Positions 37,001 through 45,281 of a stretch of 64,000 nt of DNA are shown one piece after another (position 1 is the stretch's first letter; every line of letters begins with the position of its first letter). The translations under genes were made by a program, and so were the position numbers. This DNA is from Pseudomonas alkylphenolica (GTDB taxonomy: Bacteria; Pseudomonadota; Gammaproteobacteria; Pseudomonadales; Pseudomonadaceae): assembly GCF_016009175.1 (NCBI RefSeq), contig NZ_JADUCM010000006.1, forward strand, positions 62,001-126,000, given 5' to 3'. The notes below the pieces were generated by a model. It was not told where the DNA came from and searched no databases. It saw only the letters and a program-made list of their open reading frames with translations.

Positions 37001-37627
37001 CTCTGGCAGCGTCAGGGCATTGGCCATGCTCAGCAAGCGAATATCCGCTGGCAGTATCGAATAATCGATGGCGTCGAGCGGATAGCGATTCTGGTAGAGG
37101 TAACGACCTTCACGCTGAGCCGACGGTTGACCGGTACAGAACAGATCAACATCGATGGTGGGCAGGCATAGCAAATCACCGTCCGGGTGACCATGATCTT
37201 CGGCGATCAGCTTGCCCGAGTAGAACAGCAGATCGCTGGGAGCAGCCTCCATGCCCCGGCCCGTGATGAACCCTTCGAAGTTCAACAGGAAACGCGCCAC
37301 CACCGAACAGTTGTATGGATTGCCGGTGGTGACTTCCGGATAGACCGCAATCGGCACCCGACCCGCCAGCCTGTGACGCTGGCGGGTCTCGTCGTCAAGC
37401 AGCGGTGTTTTCAACTCCGGGTTCACCACCTTGCCGCCACAGATGTAGGCCTCTCGTCCATTCAGGTTGAGCAGGTGGCAAAGGTAATGGAGCGAGGCGA
37501 CCCCCGATGAAGTCTCCCGGTAACCCGGCGCCATGATGTAGTAAGGGTGCTCCGGCCGGGCATACATCAGTCGGAGACGCTTCATGGCCTGCTCCAGGCC
37601 CGCGCCAGCCTGTACAGAATTCAACAT
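34085..37627 (-). CDS. Giant multidomain glycosyltransferase A (1180 aa)
   Basis: Probable flagellin or flagellar-glycan glycosyltransferase. N-terminal 330 residues look like a GT-B-type domain (opening MLNSVQAGAGLEQAMKRLRL, later CGCPVIFIPGHGIDQAF). Two GT2/GT-A-like domains follow (about 350-560 and 570-850; the second has VSIVIFLEGQLLHFQRCLES and, at the DXD position, LLWLDAGSAVL). The last 330 residues form a GT-B/GT4-like domain (PRVGWLGCQDAYLLAEVVP, GDCPDALRPYLKEH) clearly paralogous to the end of glycosyltransferase C. Either the ATG at 37627 (GGAG 9 bases upstream) or that at 37585 (GGAG 6 bases upstream) may start it. Last gene of its operon. Sugar and acceptor are unknown. Confidence 0.85.
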   Translation of the reverse strand: MLNSVQAGAGLEQAMKRLRLMYARPEHPYYIMAPGYRETSSGVASLHYLCHLLNLNGREAYICGGKVVNPELKTPLLDDETRQRHRLAGRVPIAVYPEVTTGNPYNCSVVARFLLNFEGFITGRGMEAAPSDLLFYSGKLIAEDHGHPDGDLLCLPTIDVDLFCTGQPSAQREGRYLYQNRYPLDAIDYSILPADIRLLSMANALTLPELAQLLQQAEVMYTHEWSMTCVIAVLCGCPVIFIPGHGIDQAFLDASFVGSSGFAMLDREDALAHAQAGLEGALQRYVERTAPFWSQLDVFIAKTQASACREVVGNRLGVRDWLRQRYPQPQQMRVIEDRLADATAARFTVLVVDHGDPAALAITLDSLARGLCPGVKVCVLGRDNPGLSTVQWLQCNPAQAVLAIEACLRGCESDWFMLVDAGSEFTASGLLLTALELTRLPVDCLAVYADEALCQAQGVVDTALRPDFNLDMLLAFPGYLSRHWLYRCDAWRQLGGFSEAGGRAFELDFQLRLISERGLGCIGHVGEPLLIGNALQLQACADECAVIEAHLQGRGYSAARALPLAAAPGRYRIDYGHQPQASVSIVIFLEGQLLHFQRCLESLLAQTTHGDYEVLLVEPGGDDPLLLDWLAMVGQMGGGRFNILRFEPGHTRAAMCNAAAHEAQGEYLLWLDAGSAVLDGDWLQVLLNHAQRPEVGAVGCKLVSRDSTVRQAALVLGLGGGVGRAFEGRSTQDAGYMGRLGLEQDCSAVGGECLMVRRSLFIESGGFEIDPLFSRWVAVDLCLKLLQAGYLNVWTPHARLLLEATQDAPAGTDQEDALYARWLPQLARDPAYNVNFSLRAGEEFAVQGGDMSWRPLRGLVPTVLACADGQSGAVSSRLLGPMAALRGAGSIDGAVIAGTLSPVEIERFNPSSIVLQRPLEDSGLLTMRRLRAFSQAFKVYDLDRYVLDIDDGQLRSAEDLEQRIRFGVMQADRVLVATAALAELVRAQLDDVQVLENVLHPSWGRLQGARRMGEKPRVGWLGCQDAYLLAEVVPMLAGEVEWVVLGDCPDALRPYLKEHHPAVDLDYLGVDLAALNLDIALVPMAETLINRCSGDIRVLQHAACGQSVICSRVAGFAGGDALPLSRVSNDAADWVRAIRLHLEDLGASAALGDAQQALVRSEWLLQGQRLEDWRLAWLAN

Positions 37628-37675
37628 GGGGTGAAACTCCAGAAATCAGCTGAACAATCGCCGGGCCCGAGGCAC

Positions 37676-38830
37676 TCATGCCTCCCGGGCACCTGCGAAG
37701 AATTGGAAGATGGCTGCACACACCTGAGCGACCTCGCGCAGGCTCATGTCGGAATAAAGCGGCAGGCGCACCAGGCATGCAGAAACCTCCTGGGTGACAG
37801 GCAAGTCACCGACGCTGCGTGAGTAGCGCAATCCGGCAGGTGAATCATGCAAGGGAACGTAGTGGAACACGGCATAAATGCCCCGCTCACGAAGATACTC
37901 AATCAGCTCACCGCGTTCTTTGTTACTGCGCAGCAGCAGATAGAAGATATGCGCATTGGCCGGTTTGCCGCCCTGGGCGCGAGGCAGGGTGAAATAACCA
38001 TCTGCTTCAAGCGTCGTCAGCTGATGGTAATAGGACTCGTACAACGCACGGCGGTGTGTATTGATACTCTCTCCCTGCTCCAGCTGGGCATACAGAAAAG
38101 CAGCCGTCAGCTCGCTGGGCAAGAATGAAGAACCTACGTCGACCCAGGTGTACTTGCTCACTTCCCCACGGGAAAAAGCCTTGCGGTTGGTGCCCTTCTG
38201 CCAGATGATCTCAGCCCGCTCGATCAACTTGGGATCATTGATGAGCAGGGCCCCACCCTCGCCGCTGATCACGTTCTTCGTTTCGTGAAAACTCAGGCAA
38301 CCGAGATGACCGATGGTCCCCAGCGCACGGGTTTTCTCCCTGGCGAGAATCGCCTGGGCGGCGTCTTCGATAAGGATCAGCCCGTGCTTGTCGCACAGGC
38401 GTAACAGGGCATCCATGTCACAAGGCTGGCCAGCGTAATGCACCGCGACGATCGCCTTGGTCTTCTCGGTGATTGCCGCCTCCACCAGGCGTTCGTCCAG
38501 GTTCAGCGTATCCTTGCGTACATCTACAAACACCGGTACTGCGCCGCGCAAGACAAAGGCGTTTGCCGTGGATACGAAGGTAAACGACGGCATGATGACT
38601 TCATCGCCCGGACCTATGTCTGCCAGGATCGCCGCCATCTCAAGGGCCGCCGTGCACGAATGCGTCAACAGTGCCCTGGGACATCCCAGGTTGTCCTCCA
38701 GCCACTCCTGGCATAAGCGCGTGAATTGCCCATCGCCGGCAATACCGCCATTCATCACCGCCTGCGCGATATAGAACAGCTCTTTGCCGACAACAAAAGG
38801 CTTATTGAAAGGAATGATCTGATTGCTCAC
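37676..38830 (-). CDS. Nucleotide-sugar 4-aminotransferase, WecE/RffA/VioA type
   Basis: PLP-dependent DegT/DnrJ/EryC1 aminotransferase, 384 residues. Very close in pattern to WecE: IPFNKPFVVGKEL, MPSFTFVSTANAFVLRGA, VEDAAQ-like IEDAAQ at 155-159, and the PLP lysine Lys185 in SFHETKN. These enzymes add an amino group at C4 of dTDP-4-keto-6-deoxyhexose (fucosamine or viosamine series). In P. syringae, VioA of this family makes the dTDP-viosamine that caps the flagellin glycan, so the same role is likely here, though galacto- or gluco-stereochemistry cannot be told. GTG start, GGAG 8 bases before it. The dTDP-glucose synthase and dehydratase genes are not in the window. Confidence 0.88.
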   Translation of the reverse strand: MSNQIIPFNKPFVVGKELFYIAQAVMNGGIAGDGQFTRLCQEWLEDNLGCPRALLTHSCTAALEMAAILADIGPGDEVIMPSFTFVSTANAFVLRGAVPVFVDVRKDTLNLDERLVEAAITEKTKAIVAVHYAGQPCDMDALLRLCDKHGLILIEDAAQAILAREKTRALGTIGHLGCLSFHETKNVISGEGGALLINDPKLIERAEIIWQKGTNRKAFSRGEVSKYTWVDVGSSFLPSELTAAFLYAQLEQGESINTHRRALYESYYHQLTTLEADGYFTLPRAQGGKPANAHIFYLLLRSNKERGELIEYLRERGIYAVFHYVPLHDSPAGLRYSRSVGDLPVTQEVSACLVRLPLYSDMSLREVAQVCAAIFQFFAGAREA

Positions 38831-38854
38831 TCTCGTGACTCCGGCGCTCGGGCT

Positions 38855-40234
38855 TCAGGCAAAATCCGACAGGGAAAGGTAACCACCCAGCAGCGCGTCC
38901 AGGAAATCCACCTGAACACTCTGCTCGAGCGCGTGCTTGTCAAAGAAGGTTCGTGCACGCTGGTAGTAGTAATTCTCCAGCGCCTGGTCGGCATCGGTAT
39001 GACCGGCATCGAAACCGTGCTGGGACAACGCCGAACACTTGACCGCCGCATACTTGCGACAGCATGCCTCCACCGATTGGTCCAGCCATGCACTGCGCTG
39101 CGGTCGAGTGAAGTGAAAATACTCCCTGGCCTGTGCCGAGACCGACTTGTCCAGCAGCAAGGCCGCCAGGTTGTCAGCCAGCCATGGCGCAAAATGGTAG
39201 CCATCCCTGCGGGTGCCGGAAGCAATGAACGTGTTGTCGTTGAGCTGGCCGATAACCGGATAACCGTCAAGGCTCAGCGGGCGATAGCCGAAGTTGTAAC
39301 GGATGAACCCGCTGGTGCGGTGCAGGTGGTTGACCTGATTGATCGCGCCGTTTATCAGCGCCGCCACCGACTCTGCACGCGGGAACTGTTCGTCGGCGGT
39401 GGTCACCAGGTTGGTGGCCCCGACGACAAACTGATCGTCCTGATAGGGCGCATGGTAGATGCCACAGGCGCCGCCACGGTTGGGCGTACGCAGTACATAG
39501 CGACCCTTGATACCGGGGTTCTTCAACACCACGGTTGCGCCGACACCATTGATCACCCGGATGCAGCCTTCTTCGTCCCACAGGCGCGTGGCCATACTGC
39601 CGTTGGCCAGCACGACACGCTCCGCGCCCAGCACGCGTCCGTCTTCCAGGGTCACGCCTCGGGTGCGACCGTTGACCTTGTCCAGCGTTTTCACCACGCC
39701 ATCAACAAAACGCACACCGCGCTTTTCCAGCGTTGCCTGCAGCGCACGAACTACACCATCCGGATTGAGCACGCCCTCGCGCGGCAGGAACAGCGCCTGG
39801 CGCGTGCGATAGCTCGCACCTGGCACATAGGCCGGCTCAAGGTGCGGGTCGACACGCTCGTACGGCTCGGCAAATTCGTCAAGGTATCCGGCGATCGCAT
39901 CGAACGCTTCATCCTCGAAGCTGTTGGAGGCGTTGTTGTTCACCAGCACGGTACCCAGTCGGTAGTACTCGGCGGGAATGTCGAACTCTTCGACAAAGTT
40001 CTCCCAGAGACGGGCTGATGCCTGGCTCAACTCGAACTTCAGACGGTCACGCGGTTGGTCGAGTGCGCCCGGCTCAAGCTCTGCGAAGGAGTTGAGCATG
40101 GCCGCGGCAGCCATCGAAGCACTGTTCGGACGTGCAGCCGGGCCGACAACCTGAATGCGCTCACCCGGAACACTGCGCGAGAGGCCGGCTGCGATAGCCA
40201 GGGCAACCATGCCATTGCCAACGATCAGAAACAT
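38855..40234 (-). CDS. FAD-dependent oxidoreductase (DAO family)
   Basis: 459 residues from ATG 40234 with AAGGAG 7 bases before it; 24 bases before the aminotransferase and 10 bases after the TylF-type methyltransferase. N-terminal Rossmann motif LIVGNGMVALAIAAGLS (GxGxxA) and late RRDGYHFAPW place it in the D-amino-acid oxidase/glycine oxidase superfamily, which oxidise amines or amino acids with O2 and FAD. No free amino acid role is suggested by the context; oxidation of an amine or hydroxyl on the sugar or on its acyl substituent is the more likely job, but this is inference. Confidence 0.75.
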   Translation of the reverse strand: MFLIVGNGMVALAIAAGLSRSVPGERIQVVGPAARPNSASMAAAAMLNSFAELEPGALDQPRDRLKFELSQASARLWENFVEEFDIPAEYYRLGTVLVNNNASNSFEDEAFDAIAGYLDEFAEPYERVDPHLEPAYVPGASYRTRQALFLPREGVLNPDGVVRALQATLEKRGVRFVDGVVKTLDKVNGRTRGVTLEDGRVLGAERVVLANGSMATRLWDEEGCIRVINGVGATVVLKNPGIKGRYVLRTPNRGGACGIYHAPYQDDQFVVGATNLVTTADEQFPRAESVAALINGAINQVNHLHRTSGFIRYNFGYRPLSLDGYPVIGQLNDNTFIASGTRRDGYHFAPWLADNLAALLLDKSVSAQAREYFHFTRPQRSAWLDQSVEACCRKYAAVKCSALSQHGFDAGHTDADQALENYYYQRARTFFDKHALEQSVQVDFLDALLGGYLSLSDFA

Positions 40235-40244
40235 GAAGAGCTCC

Positions 40245-41012
40245 TTACAGCAGCTTGACGATGCACAGTGACGGGTAGGTTTCCGAACGTTTGATCTCGT
40301 GACGCACCTTCCCGAGTATCTCGGCGACATAGGCATAGCCCTCGCCCGGCAGGAAGTCGCGCTGCAACTGGAAGAACACCAGCAACGAGCCAGGCACACA
40401 GCGTGGCAGAATCTGTTCCAGGGCAAATCGGGTCGGCCCTTCCAGATTCATGTCAAAGAAAGCGAGGGCTACCAGCAAGTTGCGTTGCAGCTCGATGAAC
40501 TGCGGCAAGGTGTCCTTGATATCCCCTTCCACCACCTGATGCCCGCCGGGTACTTGAGGCAAGGCATTGATACCTTCATGAAGGGCCAGCAGGTGACGCA
40601 GGTAATCCGCATAGCCATTGCCGGTGTCGTAGCACCCGTCCTGGAAATGGGCGTTGGCCACCTTGCCGTCACCGGTATGGGACTTGTAGCCGGCAAAGGT
40701 ATCGAACGCCGCGATCCGGCGCTGCTTGTTGAACGGTTCAAAGATTGCCCGAAGGTTCTCACAGAGCACGGCGTTCTGCCCGCGCCACGTACCGAAGTCC
40801 AGTACCGAACCAGGCAACCGGACAATCTCACGATATAGATCGGAAACCGCCAGCATCCGCGCCAATGAAGCAGAGCGGATGAACAAGCCGAGGTTGCGCT
40901 CTTTCTCGGCATCATCCAGAGGCGCGTTGTGGAAGGCCTGCCAGAGCTGCTCACGGGCTTCGAGCTGGCCATCGCTGGACTGTGTGACGGAGGTGGAACC
41001 GCTTTTGAGCAT
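40245..41012 (-). CDS. TylF/macrocin-type SAM-dependent O-methyltransferase
   Basis: 255-residue class I methyltransferase. The SAM-binding motif lies in VLDFGTWRGQNAVL; acidic residues for metal binding follow (FAGYKSHTGDG, FFDMNLEGPT). The TylF/MycF family methylates sugar hydroxyls, which fits an O-methylated deoxysugar. Part of the operon: 36 bases after the upstream methyltransferase and 10 bases before the FAD oxidoreductase. Confidence 0.78.
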   Translation of the reverse strand: MLKSGSTSVTQSSDGQLEAREQLWQAFHNAPLDDAEKERNLGLFIRSASLARMLAVSDLYREIVRLPGSVLDFGTWRGQNAVLCENLRAIFEPFNKQRRIAAFDTFAGYKSHTGDGKVANAHFQDGCYDTGNGYADYLRHLLALHEGINALPQVPGGHQVVEGDIKDTLPQFIELQRNLLVALAFFDMNLEGPTRFALEQILPRCVPGSLLVFFQLQRDFLPGEGYAYVAEILGKVRHEIKRSETYPSLCIVKLL

Positions 41013-41048
41013 AGTGTTTTCCAGGAGACAGAGGGGTCGGACAGTTCG

Positions 41049-41684
41049 TCAAGAAGCCTTGCGCACAAGCAAGGTGAACTCGTACAAACCATAATCGTGC
41101 AAGAGTGCCACCTCTCTGGAGTAGTTACTTTTGCACAGATCAAAGTAGAAGCACGGATCACCGTAATAGAGGTAATCACGCATGAAGGGCGGGTCTGAAT
41201 AAGACGTCAGGCAATTGAACGCGAAGCCCTTGCGACTGCAGGCGTCCATGCTGCGCAGCACGTCGGCGATGTAGGCCTCCCAGGCCGCACGCGGAGTATC
41301 CTGGCAGACATTGAAAATGCCACTGGCTACTGCGTAATCCGCTTCGCACGAGGCACGTTCGGCCACCTCGAAGCGCACCGCATCGCTGGCCGGATGCTGT
41401 TGACGGGCAGCCGCGATCATCTGGTCCGACAGGTCATACCCATGGTAATCGACTGCCAGGCCACGCTCACGCATCCACGTCAGCAACGCCCCATAGCCAC
41501 ATCCGACATCGATCAGGCTGAACCCTTCCTGCTGTTCATTGGCAGGTACCAGCTTGAGCAACTGGGCAAACCGCAGTTGTTGTGATGCGCTGCCGTTCCA
41601 GTCGACCCCCTCGGGAGTGGCGCCGTGTGCACGAACTCGCGATGAGTAATACTCCGCCACGTCTTGCAAGATGTCCGTACTCAT
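41049..41684 (-). CDS. Class I SAM-dependent methyltransferase
   Basis: 211 residues from ATG 41684, which overlaps the WbqC stop as ATGA. SAM motif I is FSLIDVGCGYGALLTWMRE, then YDLSDQMIAAARQQ. Sequence outside the fold is not diagnostic: it may act on a sugar hydroxyl, an amine or a carboxylate. The conserved tail DLCKSNYSREVALLHDYGLY resembles small methyltransferases encoded in other polysaccharide loci. Confidence 0.8.
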   Translation of the reverse strand: MSTDILQDVAEYYSSRVRAHGATPEGVDWNGSASQQLRFAQLLKLVPANEQQEGFSLIDVGCGYGALLTWMRERGLAVDYHGYDLSDQMIAAARQQHPASDAVRFEVAERASCEADYAVASGIFNVCQDTPRAAWEAYIADVLRSMDACSRKGFAFNCLTSYSDPPFMRDYLYYGDPCFYFDLCKSNYSREVALLHDYGLYEFTLLVRKAS

Positions 41685-42379
41685 GGACGTCGCTCCAGAA
41701 AAGTAGATGCGTCGCTGCCGGTGTTGAACAACAAGTCGACGACGCTGACGGCATGTTGAAATTCGCCGTACAACTGTGGGTACTCGGGATAACCCGCATA
41801 ATTCATGTAGGACACCTCGATCCCGGTAGCAGCAAAGGCCGCTTCGTCCAGATAGCAACCGGCCGCAGGCCCTGAAAGGTACTCGGTGGCATCGAGGGCC
41901 TGGCATAGCTGGATCAACCGCTCGTTCTTACCCTCGCAATGCCCCAGGTCCGCGGAGCGATACAGCGGCGTATGAATATCGAGCAGTGCGCACAGGCCAC
42001 GGATGAACAGTTCGTTGATGCAAGAAAGATTCTCGAGGCCGGCAGCTTGCTCGTAGAGGGCACGCATGGGTGCCTCCATCTGGGTAAAGCAAGCCGCTCG
42101 CCGGTAGCTCATCTCGATGGTCTTCCAGTGTTTGGCTGCCCAGTCCGGCTCACTGACCTGCACGTCATTGATCAACTGTTCATAACGTCCGCGGTTCTTC
42201 ACCGGAACACTCAACCAATGCTCACCCTGGGCGGTCTTGATCTTGTTGCGATTGCGCCAGTCGCGCCGGGTGTACTGAACATCGTCATACAAGACGAACG
42301 CGTCTACGCTACGAATCAGATCGAAGTAGCCTTTCCAAGGTATGTAGTTCGACTGCACCACAGCCACTTTCTTCTGCAT
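41681..42379 (-). CDS. WbqC-family protein
   Basis: 232-residue WbqC-family protein (PF08889-type, recognised from memory) with the family opening VAVVQSNYIPWKGYFDLI and the YDDVQYTRRDWRNRN block. WbqC proteins occur in O-antigen and flagellar-glycan loci, often near 4-amino-sugar genes; their biochemical activity was not established to my knowledge. ATG 42379 is chosen because GAGG lies 6 bases before it; further upstream starts at 42391 (ATG) and 42406 (GTG) are less well supported. First gene of the operon; a TTGACA hexamer (42421-42426) is just upstream but lacks a good -10. Confidence 0.85.
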   Translation of the reverse strand: MQKKVAVVQSNYIPWKGYFDLIRSVDAFVLYDDVQYTRRDWRNRNKIKTAQGEHWLSVPVKNRGRYEQLINDVQVSEPDWAAKHWKTIEMSYRRAACFTQMEAPMRALYEQAAGLENLSCINELFIRGLCALLDIHTPLYRSADLGHCEGKNERLIQLCQALDATEYLSGPAAGCYLDEAAFAATGIEVSYMNYAGYPEYPQLYGEFQHAVSVVDLLFNTGSDASTFLERRP

Positions 42380-42442
42380 CCTGAGCCTCATGTTCACAAC
42401 GGACACCTGGGCCTCTCACCTGTCAATAAATCGCCACCAGAA

Positions 42443-42471
42443 ATGAAAAAGCCGGGTATAGACCCGGCTTT
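42443..42471 (-). terminator. Rho-independent terminator of glycosyltransferase B
   Basis: Ten-base-pair stem AAAGCCGGGT/ACCCGGCTTT with a 4-base loop (42448-42471) and T-rich tract on the minus strand, 18 bases past the glycosyltransferase B stop and 64 bases before the WbqC start. Confidence 0.88.
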
Positions 42472-42488
42472 TGCAATTCCCACGCCAG

Positions 42489-45227
42489 CTATGCCAACTG
42501 AGCAACCCACTCCAGGCTCACGCTGAACGGCGCACGACCACTGAACGCTGTCGGCCAGCGTTCAGCCAGTGCGTGGCTGACGCTGTCGTCCATCGCGCCC
42601 AGGTCGCCGGCCAGCAACTGCGCACGCGGGGTCCACACCACAGCCAGCCCGGCCTGGGCAGCGGCCAGGCACAACTCGATACCGGCACCGGGCGCCGACA
42701 CCAGGCCGCCACAGTGTTCGAACACCTGCTTGCGTACCATCAGGCAACCTTCGGACACCGCGGTGCAACTGCGCACCGACAGCGGCCAGAAGTGGGCAGC
42801 GCTCTGTTCAAACGCAGCGCCCGCCCACGGCGCGTGTACCGAAGGCCCGGCCAGCAACTCATAACCGGCATGAACCAAGGTTCCGTCGGCGGCCTGAAGG
42901 CGCGCACCGACAACACCGACCTCCGGGCGCTGCGCTTCGTTGAGCAGGCCCTCGATCCAGGCTGGGGTGACCACTTGCGCATGCTCAGACAGCAGCACCA
43001 GGTAGTCGCCACGCGCCTCACTGGCAGCCAGGTTCAGCAACTCGCTCTGCGAAGTGCCAGGCTCGCCCGACAACAGACGGACACGACCGGCAAAGGCCTG
43101 GAATGCCGCGGCGTCAAGTTCGATGTGATCACCAACACAGGCCACCAGCACTTCATAACGCGGGTAACGGGTACGCTGAAGCACAGAGGTGAGGCATGCC
43201 TGCAACTGCGCGCTATCGCCTTCATGCGCCAGCAGGATGCTAACCAGCGGGGTAGCGGAATGACGGAAATCGATCAGCAAACCGGCCGCACCCTGATCGC
43301 TGACCTGACTGCGATAACCCAATTGCGTCAGGTGCCGGTTAAGGATCGTCTGCGCCTCGGTGACCAGCGCTGGCGACGCTTGTTGACCGATCACCAGGTA
43401 CTCGTCCATATGCGCCAGGCTGCCAAGCCCCTGGGTCTCGACAAGACGCAGCAGCAGGTCGAGCTCCAACGCCTGGCGAGACGTCTCGCTGTAACCACCC
43501 AGGTCCAGCACTGCCTGACGGCGCACCAGCCAGTGGCGAGACATCAGGCCCGGCTGGCTACGCAGCAGGTCCAGGTTGGCACCCGGGCGCACAACGCTGA
43601 GCAAACGTCCCTGCTCGTCACGCTGCACTTCGTTGGCAGCAATGGCCTGGCACGCTGGCGCCTCGCCCAGCTCAACCATCAAGCGCAGCAAGCCGCCGGC
43701 AAGCAATACGTCGCCCGCCTGCAACAGCAGCAGCCACTCACTTGGCAGTTGCTTCACTACATGATTGAGGTGAGTGGCCCAGTTGCTCTCGGTCACCTGG
43801 ACGAAGTGCAGGGTATCGCGCGCCGTGGTGATCGTCGGCAGATTACCCGCCTTGAGCACCACCAGCTTGAAGTTGCGCACACCCGAGGCCAGCAGGCTGT
43901 CAAAGGTGGCTTGCAGGGCCAGGTCGTCGTCGTTGAGATCCAGCACCACAAACGCGATTTGCTCTGCCGGATGCTTGGCCAGGTGCGCCAATACACGCTG
44001 GCGCCCCTGCTCGTCGGGCGTGGCGGCGGCGATTGCCTCCAGCACCTTACCTGACGGCGTGGCACGCAGCCGTTCGTGCATCTCGGTGCCCGGCACCTGC
44101 TGCAGTCGCTGCAGCCAGCTCTTCAGCTCACGAACCCGCTCGCCATCCTCGCCATCGGTCAACATCGGCATCAACTGCTGGCACAGATTCAGGTTGAACA
44201 GTCCCAGCGCCATGGCTTGCCAATAGCGCGCTTGTAAACTCTCCGGGGTGTCATTGGGGTGCACCTGCATGAGATCGCGCTGACGTACCCAGATACCTTC
44301 CAGCGCCTGCTGATGCCGCAGGCCCGTTGGCCAGGCATGGCAAAGAAACTCCAGCGCGGTCAACTGCTCGAACAAGGCGCGGTTGTAGTACGGCAGCTCT
44401 ACATATTGACGCGACTCGAACGCGCGCTCTGGTTCATCAATGACGCTTTTCCATCCAGAGGTGAACAGCAAAGGCTCTTCACCCTGCTCATAGCTGCTGC
44501 GCACAAAACCATTGAGCACCGCAAACCCGGCATCGTCGGCGTACAGACGCTGGCGATCGGCATCCCACTGACGCAGCGTGCGCACAGTCTGGGTAACCCG
44601 CTCTTCGCGAACTACCGGCGTCAACGCGCAGGGCGCGTACTCGCAGATCACATCAGTCTGCTCGAGCTGTGCGATGGCGCCACTGGCCAGCAGCACACAC
44701 GACAAGGCCGTGCGCGTACCGGCAACATCCAGTACCTGCGGCACCTCGGCCAACGCCGACCGCAAGACCGCAACACGCGATACTGCACGCCAGGCTTGCT
44801 GGCCCGCCTGGGCATACTGCTTGAGGCGGGCAACGGCGCCCTCCCCGGCCGCTGGCGCAAAGGATGCACCAAGCTTGTGATAAGTCACTTCAGCATTGCC
44901 GGCAGCATAGGCCAAGGCATAGCCCTGCACGGCCGCTACGTGTGACTGCTCGAGCAGGTACGCTGCGGCGCTGTCCAGTGCAGGCGCCAGAACGAAATCG
45001 GCATCCTGGGCCAGGGCCACGAAAGGCGTGGTCACCTCGGCCAAAGCCTGGCTCAGGCGCTCGCAGAACAAAGCGCCCGAAGCACCCGCCAGCAGCGGTT
45101 CCAGGGGCAGACAAGGCACACCGGCCTCGCGGTAGTAGTGAAGCGCGCGAGCACGATGGTCCGTCTGATCATGCCCGAGCAGGACAACGGTTACATCGCT
45201 GCGCTTGCCAGTTGCGATTTCGATCAT
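42489..45227 (-). CDS. Glycosyltransferase B (912 aa)
   Basis: Multidomain glycosyltransferase. The first 110 residues contain a GT-A-like fold with a DXD-type motif (LAQDADFVL, Asp75/Asp77); the label 'TIGR00180 family glycosyltransferase' used for such Pseudomonas flagellar proteins comes to mind but was not checked. A helical middle follows. Two GT2-like domains make up residues about 400-650 and 660-912 (PLVSILLAHEGDSAQLQACL); at the DXD position of the last there is LLSEHAQVV with no Asp. GAGGTG-like AGGTG precedes the ATG. It lies 54 bases after glycosyltransferase C. Confidence 0.82.
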   Translation of the reverse strand: MIEIATGKRSDVTVVLLGHDQTDHRARALHYYREAGVPCLPLEPLLAGASGALFCERLSQALAEVTTPFVALAQDADFVLAPALDSAAAYLLEQSHVAAVQGYALAYAAGNAEVTYHKLGASFAPAAGEGAVARLKQYAQAGQQAWRAVSRVAVLRSALAEVPQVLDVAGTRTALSCVLLASGAIAQLEQTDVICEYAPCALTPVVREERVTQTVRTLRQWDADRQRLYADDAGFAVLNGFVRSSYEQGEEPLLFTSGWKSVIDEPERAFESRQYVELPYYNRALFEQLTALEFLCHAWPTGLRHQQALEGIWVRQRDLMQVHPNDTPESLQARYWQAMALGLFNLNLCQQLMPMLTDGEDGERVRELKSWLQRLQQVPGTEMHERLRATPSGKVLEAIAAATPDEQGRQRVLAHLAKHPAEQIAFVVLDLNDDDLALQATFDSLLASGVRNFKLVVLKAGNLPTITTARDTLHFVQVTESNWATHLNHVVKQLPSEWLLLLQAGDVLLAGGLLRLMVELGEAPACQAIAANEVQRDEQGRLLSVVRPGANLDLLRSQPGLMSRHWLVRRQAVLDLGGYSETSRQALELDLLLRLVETQGLGSLAHMDEYLVIGQQASPALVTEAQTILNRHLTQLGYRSQVSDQGAAGLLIDFRHSATPLVSILLAHEGDSAQLQACLTSVLQRTRYPRYEVLVACVGDHIELDAAAFQAFAGRVRLLSGEPGTSQSELLNLAASEARGDYLVLLSEHAQVVTPAWIEGLLNEAQRPEVGVVGARLQAADGTLVHAGYELLAGPSVHAPWAGAAFEQSAAHFWPLSVRSCTAVSEGCLMVRKQVFEHCGGLVSAPGAGIELCLAAAQAGLAVVWTPRAQLLAGDLGAMDDSVSHALAERWPTAFSGRAPFSVSLEWVAQLA

Positions 45228-45253
45228 AGTGCACCTGTTCCAGTTATCGATTC

Positions 45254-45276
45254 GGCATCCGGCCTCGCCGGACGCC
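45254..45276. repeat. Inverted repeat between glycosyltransferases B and C
   Basis: Arms GGCATCCGGC and GCCGGACGCC with a 3-base spacer and one mismatch can form a hairpin, but no T-run follows on the minus strand, so it is not a clear terminator. It may be an attenuator or an mRNA stabiliser between the two genes. Confidence 0.45.
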
Positions 45277-45281
45277 AGGGT

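Noticed and set aside
42407..42440. Sigma-70 promoter for the WbqC operon from TTGACA at 42421-42426
   Set aside because: The -35 is perfect but no acceptable -10 lies 16-18 bases downstream; noted in the WbqC entry only.
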